Positions 1 through 6,406 of a DNA stretch of 6,967 bases are shown one piece after another. This stretch comes from Xanthobacteraceae bacterium. GTDB taxonomy: Bacteria; Pseudomonadota; Alphaproteobacteria; Rhizobiales; Xanthobacteraceae. The notes beneath the pieces are model-generated. The model did not search any database. It was not told the origin of the DNA and was given only the letters and a program-made list of their open reading frames with translations. The stretch covers positions 1-6,967 of the forward strand of contig JASHVC010000632.1 of the NCBI GenBank assembly GCA_030039655.1, written 5' to 3'. Position 1 is the first letter of the stretch. Every line of letters begins with the position of its first letter. Made by a program: the position numbers and the translations under genes.

Positions 1-1618
1 CCATGGCAATTGCCCCGGTGTCGCTAAGCACGACTGTCACTTTATCCGGCGTAACGCCCCATGCATCCGCCGCGACCTGAGCAAATATTGTTTGGTGTCC
101 CTGACCCTGAGCGCAGGCCCCGGTCGCAACATAGATCGCGCCCGAAGGATCGATGCGTACGGTCGCGCCCTCAAACGGCCCCGCACCGGTGCCTTCAACG
201 TAGCAGCCCAGGCCCAATCCAACAAAGCGGCCCTGTCGCCACGCTTCCGCTTGTTCATGCCGGATAGCGGCGAGCCCGCCGAGGGCATCGAGCGCTTGTT
301 TCAACGCCGCCGGATAATCGCCGCTGTCATATACGATCGGGACGCCGTCGCGATATGACAATCCGACCGCATAAGGGATTTCTTGGGTCGGGATCATGTT
401 ACGAAGCCGCACTTCGACGGGATCGAGATCGGTCGCCCGCGCAATAAGGTCGATGAGGCGCTCAATCACAAATGCGGCTTCGGGTCGACCTGCGCCGCGA
501 TATGGCGCGTTTGGGGTCTTGTTGGTAGTGACGATAGTGATCGAGGATTCGTAGTTCGGCACGTGATACGGGCCGAGCAGATGTACCGCGGTGTTGACCG
601 GTGTCCCTATGCCGACAGGCATGTAGGCGCCCGAATCCTTGAGCACGCGATCCCGTACCGCAAGGATGCGACCTTCAGCGTCGAATGCGATCTCCGCTTC
701 ATGACGATCATCCCGGGCGTGAGCAGAATTAACAATGTGCTCATGGCGATCCTCGATCCAGCGCACCGGCCTGGCCAGCCTGCGGGCTATAAAAGGTATG
801 AGTACGTCCTCGGGATAAACGTGGCCCTTGACGCCGAATCCGCCGCCGACCTCGGGCGCGATGCAGCGCACACGCGACTCCGGCAAACCGAGCCGCGACG
901 CGACCTCCCGCCGGACCCAATGCACAACCTGTGTTGACGACCACACAGTCATCGCATCGTTGCCGGCGTCATAAAGCGCGACAACGCCGCGGCACTCGAT
1001 GGGCATCGCCGAATAGCGGTGATTGTCAAAGATGTGCCTGAGGGTGCGCGCGCCGGAAGCAAAGACGCCGGCTGCGTCGCCTTTGCGCATGCGCAGCCGG
1101 GCGATGACATTGCTCGAAAGCGCGTCATGCACGCGCGGCGACGCCGGATCGAGCGCCTCGTCTATGCTCGCCACCGTCGGCAAGGGCTCCAACTCAACTT
1201 CGACCAGCGCTGCGGCGTCCTCGGCCAGATAGCGGTTCTCAGCGACCACCGCGGCGATCGGCTCGCCGACATGACGGACCTTGCCGCTCGCCAAGATCGG
1301 CTGATCGGGAATATTGGTCTCGTGCTCTACCGCGTCGCGCCAGGCCTTGGGTGGCCGGTTCTGCATGCCGGGAATGGGAAACAGATCGGGCGCGATGTCG
1401 GCAGCGCTGAGGATGGCTACGACGCCTCGCGATGAAAACGCATGGGCGCTTCGGATCGCGCGGATGCGGGCATGCGCCACGTCACTGCGCACGAAAGCAA
1501 CATGGAGCATGTCAGGAAATTGTATATCTGCAATGTAGCGTCCACCGCCGAGCAGGAGCCGCCGATCCTCGCGCCTTGGGGCCGAATGGCCGACATAACG
1601 CGGCGCTGTTTTTTCCAT
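1..1618 (-). CDS. Molybdopterin-binding large subunit of a xanthine dehydrogenase-family hydroxylase (CoxL-like, form II), 3' end outside window
   Basis: The frame reads without interruption from ATG at 1618-1616 to the window edge, giving 539 codons; about 250 C-terminal residues are missing by comparison with its paralogue at 3157-5541. The N-terminus contains the family-typical RREDRRLLLG segment (about residues 15-24). GGGFGVKGH (258-266) and APYRGAGRPEAA (371-382) mark the molybdopterin domain and active-site loop, followed by a CAQGQG motif near the visible end. In this family the subunit holds the Mo-cytosine-dinucleotide cofactor and hydroxylates the substrate with water-derived oxygen, passing electrons to the [2Fe-2S] and FAD subunits. 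RGAGR marks it as form II, so the substrate is unknown and probably not CO. The start was chosen because residues from MEKTAPRYVG onward match the paralogue and a purine-rich GGTGAGAGA lies just upstream. It is divergent from the CoxM/S/L operon. The catalytic C-terminal Glu cannot be checked here. Confidence 0.93.
   Translation of the reverse strand, partial: MEKTAPRYVGHSAPRREDRRLLLGGGRYIADIQFPDMLHVAFVRSDVAHARIRAIRSAHAFSSRGVVAILSAADIAPDLFPIPGMQNRPPKAWRDAVEHETNIPDQPILASGKVRHVGEPIAAVVAENRYLAEDAAALVEVELEPLPTVASIDEALDPASPRVHDALSSNVIARLRMRKGDAAGVFASGARTLRHIFDNHRYSAMPIECRGVVALYDAGNDAMTVWSSTQVVHWVRREVASRLGLPESRVRCIAPEVGGGFGVKGHVYPEDVLIPFIARRLARPVRWIEDRHEHIVNSAHARDDRHEAEIAFDAEGRILAVRDRVLKDSGAYMPVGIGTPVNTAVHLLGPYHVPNYESSITIVTTNKTPNAPYRGAGRPEAAFVIERLIDLIARATDLDPVEVRLRNMIPTQEIPYAVGLSYRDGVPIVYDSGDYPAALKQALDALGGLAAIRHEQAEAWRQGRFVGLGLGCYVEGTGAGPFEGATVRIDPSGAIYVATGACAQGQGHQTIFAQVAADAWGVTPDKVTVVLSDTGAIAM
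807..831. repeat. 25-bp exact inverted copy of 3959-3983 within paralogous genes
   Basis: The reverse complement of 807-831 is identical to 3959-3983. Both encode the segment KGHVYPED-E-type boundary just after the GGGFG motif in the two large-subunit genes. It reflects homology of the two divergent paralogues and is not an independent element. The wider paralogous arms form a long imperfect inverted repeat around the medium- and small-subunit genes. Confidence 0.6.
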
Positions 1619-1646
1619 CGATCTCTCACCGTCCCGCCAAAGCACC

Positions 1647-1674
1647 GCAGTGCGAGCGATGCAGTGCGGACGAT
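1647..1674. repeat. Tandem 14-bp direct repeat, candidate operator
   Basis: GCAGTGCGAGCGAT (1647-1660) is followed directly by GCAGTGCGGACGAT (1661-1674), matching at 12 of 14 positions. The first eight bases are identical, and CGCAGTGCG within the first copy is an odd-length palindrome. The repeat lies 29-56 nt upstream of the minus-strand start codon and upstream of the rightward promoter candidate. That position would suit a regulator acting on both operons. No regulator gene is visible in the window, so the binding role is inferred. Confidence 0.4.
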
Positions 1675-1706
1675 GCTGCAAGCGCCGACGCTGTCCCGTG
1701 GTCGCC

Positions 1707-1736
1707 TTGCGATGGCGTGCCGTTATCCTTTATCAT
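1707..1736 (+). promoter_or_regulatory. Candidate sigma70-like promoter for the MSL operon
   Basis: TTGCGA (1707-1712, 4 of 6 to the consensus -35) and TATCAT (1731-1736, 5 of 6 to the -10) are separated by 18 nt, and the -10 sits about 56 nt before the GTG start at 1793. The T-rich stretch around 1723-1736 stands out from the GC-rich surroundings. This is a pattern match only; in GC-rich genomes such matches are often false. Confidence 0.3.
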
Positions 1737-1792
1737 CGTGGCTGCCGAGCCGCCAAGCGCGACATCAAGCACGACATCCCGTAAGAGTCGCT

Positions 1793-2653
1793 GTGAAGCC
1801 CGCCAAATTTGCTTATTACGCCCCCACTACGCTCGAAGCGGCGATTGCGTTGCTGCAAGACTACAACGGCGATGCGCGACTCCTCGCGGGCGGTCAGAGC
1901 CTGCTGCCGATGATGAACTTCCGTCTCATCACGCCGGCAGCGCTTGTCGATCTCAACCGCATTTCCGACCTTGCTTATATACGTGCCGACAACGGCCTGG
2001 TGCGTATTGGCGCGATGACGCGCCATCGTGCGGTTGAATTCTCGCCGGTCGTCGCCGAGCGGCTGCCATTGCTCGCGGAGACGATAAGGCTAGTGGCCCA
2101 TCTGCCGATCCGCTCGCGCGGTACGATGGGCGGCTCGCTCGCGCTTGCCGACCCTGCGGCCGAACTGCCGATGCTCCTGCAGGCGCTCGAAGGCGAGGTG
2201 GTCGCGCGTGGACCCAAGGGCGAGCGCGTCATCAAGGCTGCCGATCTATTCCAAGGACTTATGACTACAAGCCTCGCGGCTGATGAAATCCTCAGTGAGG
2301 TGCGGCTGCCTGTGCCTTCGCAGAACGCCGGATTTGCGGTCGAAGAGTTTGCGCGCAGGCGCGGCGACTTCGCCGTCGCCGCGGTCACCGTCGTAATCGA
2401 GCGCGCCGGCGAGCGGTGCAGCAAGGCGCGACTGGCGACCGCGGGCATCGGCCCGATGTCGATCCGCCTCACCGCAGCCGAAGCGGTTCTTGAGCGTGGT
2501 GCTCTCGATGATGAAACGCTCGATGAGGCAGCCGCCAAAGCCGCCGAGGAGGTGTCACCACAGACCGACCAGCATGCTACGGCCGATTATCGCCGGCATC
2601 TCACCCGCATCCTGACGGCCCGTGCGCTGCGCCGCGCTCGCGCGGTCCATTGA
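1793..2653 (+). CDS. FAD-binding medium subunit of a xanthine dehydrogenase-family hydroxylase (CoxM-like)
   Basis: This 286-residue protein has the usual length and layout of CoxM-type subunits, which bind FAD and pass electrons from the [2Fe-2S] subunit to an external acceptor. The N-terminus (KPAKFAYYAPTTLEAAIALL) is typical of the family. FAD/pyrophosphate-binding motifs are visible as AGGQSLLP (residues 32-39) and TMGGSLALADPAAELP (111-126). The second motif has Leu where many family members have Asn or His before ADPAAELP. I chose GTG at 1793 because family similarity begins exactly there and AAGAG at 1783-1787 gives a ribosome-binding site 5 nt upstream. The same frame is open back to an ATG at 1442, but that start would add 117 residues without family resemblance and overlap the divergent gene. 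The next gene starts 9 nt after the stop. Confidence 0.93.
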   Translation: MKPAKFAYYAPTTLEAAIALLQDYNGDARLLAGGQSLLPMMNFRLITPAALVDLNRISDLAYIRADNGLVRIGAMTRHRAVEFSPVVAERLPLLAETIRLVAHLPIRSRGTMGGSLALADPAAELPMLLQALEGEVVARGPKGERVIKAADLFQGLMTTSLAADEILSEVRLPVPSQNAGFAVEEFARRRGDFAVAAVTVVIERAGERCSKARLATAGIGPMSIRLTAAEAVLERGALDDETLDEAAAKAAEEVSPQTDQHATADYRRHLTRILTARALRRARAVH

Positions 2654-2662
2654 AGAAACGCC

Positions 2663-3160
2663 ATGCCGGAAGAGGTCACAATCCAACTGACTGTCAACGG
2701 CGTGCGCCGGGAAGGGCGATGCGAACCGCGCAAGCTATTGGCCGATTTTTTGCGCGAGGATCTTGGGCTTACGGGTACGCATGTCGGTTGCGAGCACGGC
2801 GTATGCGGAGCCTGCACCATCCACTTCAATGGCGAGGCGGCGCGTTCCTGCATAATGCTGGCGGTTCAGGCCGACGGCGCCGAGCTGCACACCATCGAAG
2901 GTCTCGCCAAGAACGGCCATTTTCATCCTCTGCAGCAGGCGTTCCACGAGCATCACGGCCTTCAATGCGGCTTCTGTACGCCCGGCATGCTTATGGTTGC
3001 GCTCGACTTTCTGCGGCTCAATCCGCAGCCGACCGAACCGGAGATACGTGAAGCGATCTCGGCGGTGCTGTGCCGCTGCACAGGCTATCGCGACATAGTC
3101 CGATCGATCGCCGCGGCGGCGCAAGCAATGCGTAAAGAAGGCGGGGGGACGCCCGAGTGA
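2663..3160 (+). CDS. [2Fe-2S] small subunit of a xanthine dehydrogenase-family hydroxylase (CoxS-like)
   Basis: This 165-residue protein has the two-domain layout of CoxS-type subunits, which relay electrons from the molybdenum site to FAD. The N-terminal plant-ferredoxin-like domain has cluster cysteines at 43, 48, 51 and 63 (CEHGVCGACT plus a later Cys). The C-terminal helical domain has Cys102 and Cys105 in QCGFCTPGM, and Cys137 and Cys139 in CRCTGY. All eight expected ligands are present, so it should carry both clusters. Its N-terminus has no twin-arginine signal, so a cytoplasmic complex is likely, unlike periplasmic aldehyde oxidoreductases of the PaoA type. GAAGAA overlaps the upstream stop codon and serves as a plausible ribosome-binding site. 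The last four bases overlap the GTG start of the large subunit, which suggests translational coupling. Confidence 0.96.
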   Translation: MPEEVTIQLTVNGVRREGRCEPRKLLADFLREDLGLTGTHVGCEHGVCGACTIHFNGEAARSCIMLAVQADGAELHTIEGLAKNGHFHPLQQAFHEHHGLQCGFCTPGMLMVALDFLRLNPQPTEPEIREAISAVLCRCTGYRDIVRSIAAAAQAMRKEGGGTPE

Positions 3161-5541
3161 ACGACCGCGCCAATGTGCTTGAGAGAAAGCCGTACATCGG
3201 AACCGCAATGCTGCGGCGCGAGGATCGCCGTCTGCTACTCGGCCAAGGGCAATATGTCGGCGATCTAGTGTTGCCGCGCATGGTGCATGCGGTATTTGTG
3301 CGCAGCCCCGTTGCGCATGCACGCATTCGCTCAGTCGATCTTGCACGCGCCGCCGCCGCCCCTGGAGTGGTGTACGTGCTGAGTGGGATAGAGTTGGCGC
3401 GGCTGCTGCCGGCGGTGCCCGACCATCAGGTGTCGCTGCCGAAGAAGTGGCGCAATGTCGTCAAGCATCGCATCCTTAACCCGCAACAAGCTTTGCTTGC
3501 CGGCGACAAGGTGCGGCACGTCGGCGAGGCTTTCGCGGTCATCATAGCGGAGAGCCGCTATGCCGCCGAAGACGCGGCGGCACTGGTGGAGGCCGATTTT
3601 GAACCGTTGCCTGCGGTAGTCGATCCGGAGGAGGCTCTCAGGGCCGGCTCGCCGCTCGTGCATGAACAGTTCGGTACCAATCTTATTGCCGAACTGTCCG
3701 CGGCGAAGGGCGATGCCGAAGGCGCGCTGCGCGCCGCACCACACCGCCTGCAGCGCCGCTTTCATCATCATCGCTACGCAGCACTCCCAATCGAATGCCG
3801 CGGGGTGGTCAGTGAATACGATGTACGCACGCAGTCGCTGACGATCTGGTCGTCGACGCAAGTGGTGCATTGGGTGCGGCGCGAAGTGGCGGCGACGCTG
3901 GGCATGACCGAGGCGCGCGTGCGCTGCGTCGCACCGGACGTCGGCGGCGGCTTCGGCATCAAGGGCCACGTTTATCCCGAGGATCTGCTGATCCCGTTCG
4001 TAGCGCGAAAGATCGGCCGGCCGGTCAAATGGATTGAGGATCGCCACGAACACCTTATGTGCTCCTGCCACTCGCGCGATCAAATTCACGACGTGGCAAT
4101 CGGCTTCGACGACGACGGCCGTATTCTCGCTTACCGCGACCGGTTCTTGGCAGATATCGGCGCGTTCAATCCGATCGGCAGCGGGGTCATGTACAACACC
4201 ATCGCGCACCTCGCCGGCCCCTATCGCATCGATAATTTCTTTGCTGAGGCCAAGGTCGTCACCACAAATAAGGTGCCAAATGCGCCCTATCGCGGCGCCG
4301 GGCGACCTGAGGCGGCGCTGGCGACAGAGCGGGCGATGGACCTTATTGCCGGCGCGCTCGGCGTTGAGCCCGCCGAGGTGCGGCGCCGGAACATGATCCG
4401 CCCCGATGAGATGCCTTACAATCTCGGCATCGTTTATCGTGACGGCGAGCCTATCGTCTATGACGGCGGCGATTATCCGGCTGCGCTCGATAAGGCATTG
4501 GCCGCGGTCGGCGGCCTCGACAATTTTCGGCGGCAACAGAAAGCCGCACGCGCGCAAGGTCGCTATCTCGGTCTCGGTCTCGGCTGCTACACCGAGGGGA
4601 CCGGCGCGGGGCCTTTCGAGGGTGCACGCGTCCGCATCGAGCCCTCAGGTAAGATCTATGTTGCGGGCGGGGCCTGCCCGCAGGGACAGGGCATGGAAAC
4701 GATTTTCGCTCAGGTTATCGCTGACGCTTGGCAAGTCGATCCTGACGATGTCGTCATCACGCTCGCAGATACCGCCGCCATTCCCATCGGGTTTGGCACG
4801 GTGGCGAGCCGCAGTACCGTGACTTTGTCGGCGGCGATCCACCATGCCAGCGAGCGCCTCCGCGAAAAAGCCTTCTCCATTGCCGCCAACATCATGGAAT
4901 GTGCGCCGCAGGACCTCGAGTTGCGCAACGGCAAGATTGGGGTGATCGGCGTCCCCAATTTGGAAGTCTCCCTCGGTCGGGTAGCGCGCGCGGCAGCGCC
5001 TGGCTGGGATCACGGCCGGCCCGCCGGCGTCGATGCCGGACTCGAGGAGACTTACTATTGGGAGCCGCCGACCGTCACCTGGTCGTACGCGGTGCACGCG
5101 GTGATCGCCGAGGTCGATACCGGAACCGGAGGAGTGCGGCTCGACCGCTATGCGGTCGCCCACGATTGCGGCGTGGTTATCAATCCAATGCTGGTGGAAG
5201 GCCAGATCATCGGTGGGACTGTGCAGGGCGTGGGCGGCGGATTGTTCGAGCGTTTCGCCTATGACGACGACGGCCAGCTCCTGACCGGATCGCTCATGGA
5301 TTATCTGGCGCCGACCGCGAGCGACGTACCGGACATCGCGCTCGTGCACTTGCGTTCGCCATCACCACTGAACCCGCTCGGCGTAAAGGGCCTCGGCGAA
5401 GGAGGAGCAATTGCGCCGCCGGTGGCGATCGCCAACGCGGTTTGTGACGCGCTCGCTTCCTTCGGCGCCGAGTTCAACAGCACTCCAGTTTCGCCTGAGC
5501 AGGTCGTCAACATCGTGCAACGACGCGCCATGCGCCGTTAA
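3157..5541 (+). CDS. Molybdopterin-binding large subunit of a xanthine dehydrogenase-family hydroxylase (CoxL-like, form II)
   Basis: This complete 794-residue catalytic subunit has the usual family length. Visible in order are RREDRRLLLG near residues 20-29 at the start of the N-terminal domain, GGGFGIKGH (263-271), the active-site loop APYRGAGRPEAA (376-387), a CPQGQG cofactor motif, and GVKGLGEGGA (742-751). Glu748 in the last motif is the expected catalytic base. Arg379 of RGAGR replaces the AYxCSFR cysteine loop of form I CO dehydrogenase, so this is a form II protein of unknown substrate. The GTG at 3157 overlaps the small-subunit stop as GTGA, with GGGGGGA at 3143-3149 as the ribosome-binding site. 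The gene order medium-small-large matches the classic operon. It is roughly 60% identical by eye to the divergent paralogue at 1-1618. A CxC pair (Cys302, Cys304) is absent from that paralogue. Confidence 0.95.
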   Translation: MNDRANVLERKPYIGTAMLRREDRRLLLGQGQYVGDLVLPRMVHAVFVRSPVAHARIRSVDLARAAAAPGVVYVLSGIELARLLPAVPDHQVSLPKKWRNVVKHRILNPQQALLAGDKVRHVGEAFAVIIAESRYAAEDAAALVEADFEPLPAVVDPEEALRAGSPLVHEQFGTNLIAELSAAKGDAEGALRAAPHRLQRRFHHHRYAALPIECRGVVSEYDVRTQSLTIWSSTQVVHWVRREVAATLGMTEARVRCVAPDVGGGFGIKGHVYPEDLLIPFVARKIGRPVKWIEDRHEHLMCSCHSRDQIHDVAIGFDDDGRILAYRDRFLADIGAFNPIGSGVMYNTIAHLAGPYRIDNFFAEAKVVTTNKVPNAPYRGAGRPEAALATERAMDLIAGALGVEPAEVRRRNMIRPDEMPYNLGIVYRDGEPIVYDGGDYPAALDKALAAVGGLDNFRRQQKAARAQGRYLGLGLGCYTEGTGAGPFEGARVRIEPSGKIYVAGGACPQGQGMETIFAQVIADAWQVDPDDVVITLADTAAIPIGFGTVASRSTVTLSAAIHHASERLREKAFSIAANIMECAPQDLELRNGKIGVIGVPNLEVSLGRVARAAAPGWDHGRPAGVDAGLEETYYWEPPTVTWSYAVHAVIAEVDTGTGGVRLDRYAVAHDCGVVINPMLVEGQIIGGTVQGVGGGLFERFAYDDDGQLLTGSLMDYLAPTASDVPDIALVHLRSPSPLNPLGVKGLGEGGAIAPPVAIANAVCDALASFGAEFNSTPVSPEQVVNIVQRRAMRR

Positions 5542-5557
5542 CATCCGGAGTGATGCC

Positions 5558-6106
5558 ATGAGCCAAACCAAAACGCGCGACAAGGTGGACCCAGCCGTCG
5601 TTGGGATGCCGCTGGAGACCATCCTGAAGAAATACGTCGCCCGCTTCGGCGAGCGCCGACCGGATTGGCATGCCTTCGCGGACGCTGCGGTCGATGGGTG
5701 GCGGCGGGCGCAGCATCGTTTCATCGGCAACACCAGCGGCAAGCCTGATGAAAATTTCATTCCCGCGGGCAATTTTACGCTTTCCGTGATGGCGGTTCCG
5801 CCGGGCCAAGGAAACGCGGCTCACACACACGAAGTCGAGGAAGTCTTCTTTGTACTGAGAGGCCATCTGACGGTCTTTGTTGAGGATGAGAGCGGGCGTC
5901 GTCTCGAGACGGTGCTGGGGCCATGGGATTGCGTGTCGTGCCCGGCAGGCGTCATCCATGGTTATCAGAACAATACCGTGGAAATGGTCTATCTCAACGT
6001 CATGGTTGGAAAAGGCAAGCCTGACCTCATGGGCTATACCGACCCCGAATTGTTCAAACGGCGTGCCGAGCACATTGACGCCGCCGTGCAGAAAAAAGGC
6101 GGCTGA
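5558..6106 (+). CDS. Cupin-domain protein, function unknown
   Basis: This is a 182-residue single-domain cupin. Motif 1 fits the G(X)5HXH(X)3E(X)6G pattern exactly, with G83, H89, H91, E95 and G102. Motif 2 is PAGVIHGYQN, with P129, G131, H134 and N138, but Trp123 stands at the usual leading glycine. The three histidines and the glutamate would form the metal site of a metal-dependent cupin, so an enzyme (dioxygenase, isomerase or lyase) or a small-molecule-binding protein is possible. The roughly 65 residues before the cupin core have no family I recognise. The ATG at 5558 has GGAG 7 nt upstream (5547-5550). The frame is open further upstream, but that extension overlaps the CoxL gene and has no ribosome-binding site that I see. 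The 16-nt gap after the CoxL stop points to co-transcription and a role linked to the hydroxylase pathway. There is no signal peptide or membrane segment. Confidence 0.9.
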   Translation: MSQTKTRDKVDPAVVGMPLETILKKYVARFGERRPDWHAFADAAVDGWRRAQHRFIGNTSGKPDENFIPAGNFTLSVMAVPPGQGNAAHTHEVEEVFFVLRGHLTVFVEDESGRRLETVLGPWDCVSCPAGVIHGYQNNTVEMVYLNVMVGKGKPDLMGYTDPELFKRRAEHIDAAVQKKGG

Positions 6107-6406
6107 ATCGTGACGCCACAAAGGTCTAAAACGGAGCGCACCTCGATCCGAAGGAAAGAGACCAGAAAGTCCACAAAACAGATAAAGCCAACGGTGGCTT
6201 CCGGATGAAGGCGCGGATCTATCCGGCGACGCCCTGCGCTGCATTCGGGAAGCGAGTTACTTCGCCGTCTCGCTGCGGCGGCATGACCTCGCGGACAAAC
6301 AAACCGATAGAGTGAAGGCATTCATCGAGCGTGAGGTCGCCGAAAACGAACGAGCGTTATCGGTCGCTCCAATTTCGGTCGGACTTTCGGTTAAGGATGG
6401 GCACAT
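6107..6406. other. Intergenic stretch without a confident gene; possible coding remnant
   Basis: About 300 nt separate the cupin from the flavin monooxygenase. The first part (about 6117-6190) is A-rich and unlike the flanking genes. From 6186 to about 6370 one plus-strand frame reads as a protein-like, charged helical sequence (DALRCIREASYFAVSLRRHD, then KAFIEREVAENERALS). It has no good ATG and no ribosome-binding site, and it runs out of frame into the next gene. It could be the tail of a decayed gene or chance. CCGGAT (6201-6206) and ATCCGG (6221-6226) form a short inverted repeat with no T-tract. No convincing promoter or terminator was found, though the monooxygenase promoter should lie here if it is transcribed separately. 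Confidence 0.4.
6393..6397 (+). promoter_or_regulatory. Ribosome-binding site deciding the monooxygenase start
   Basis: AAGGA, followed by TGG, lies 9 nt before ATG 6407. An in-frame TAA at 6392-6394 overlaps it, so the gene cannot start further upstream and ATG 6407 is the first available start. Confidence 0.7.

Larger units (their letters stand above)
1619..1792. promoter_or_regulatory. Divergent intergenic control region
   Basis: This 174-nt gap separates the start codons of two divergently transcribed operons and contains no convincing gene, so promoters and operators for both directions should lie here. It holds a tandem direct repeat at 1647-1674 and a sigma70-like element facing right at 1707-1736. 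A weaker element faces left: TTGGCG, a 16-nt spacer, and GATAAA read on the minus strand with the hexamer at 1734-1729. The two candidate -10 elements overlap, which would couple the two transcription units if both are real. The regional assignment is solid; the individual promoter boxes are inference. Confidence 0.6.

Noticed and set aside
383..937. Plus-strand open frame of 184 codons
   Set aside because: It is antisense to the left CoxL-like gene, whose uninterrupted frame carries clear family motifs.
1442..1792. Upstream extension of the CoxM-like gene to an ATG at 1442
   Set aside because: The extra 117 residues show no family similarity and overlap the divergent large-subunit gene. The GTG at 1793 gives the standard 286-residue length and has a ribosome-binding site.
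3331..4557. Long minus-strand open frame of 408 codons
   Set aside because: It lies entirely opposite the CoxL-like gene and arises from its GC-rich codon pattern. The protein resembles no family.
4645..5349. Minus-strand open frame of 234 codons
   Set aside because: It is antisense to the C-terminal half of the CoxL-like gene, with no family resemblance.
6080..6103. GCCGCC/GGCGGC inverted repeat at the cupin 3' end as a terminator
   Set aside because: It lies inside the coding sequence with a 12-nt loop and no following T-tract, so it does not fit an intrinsic terminator.
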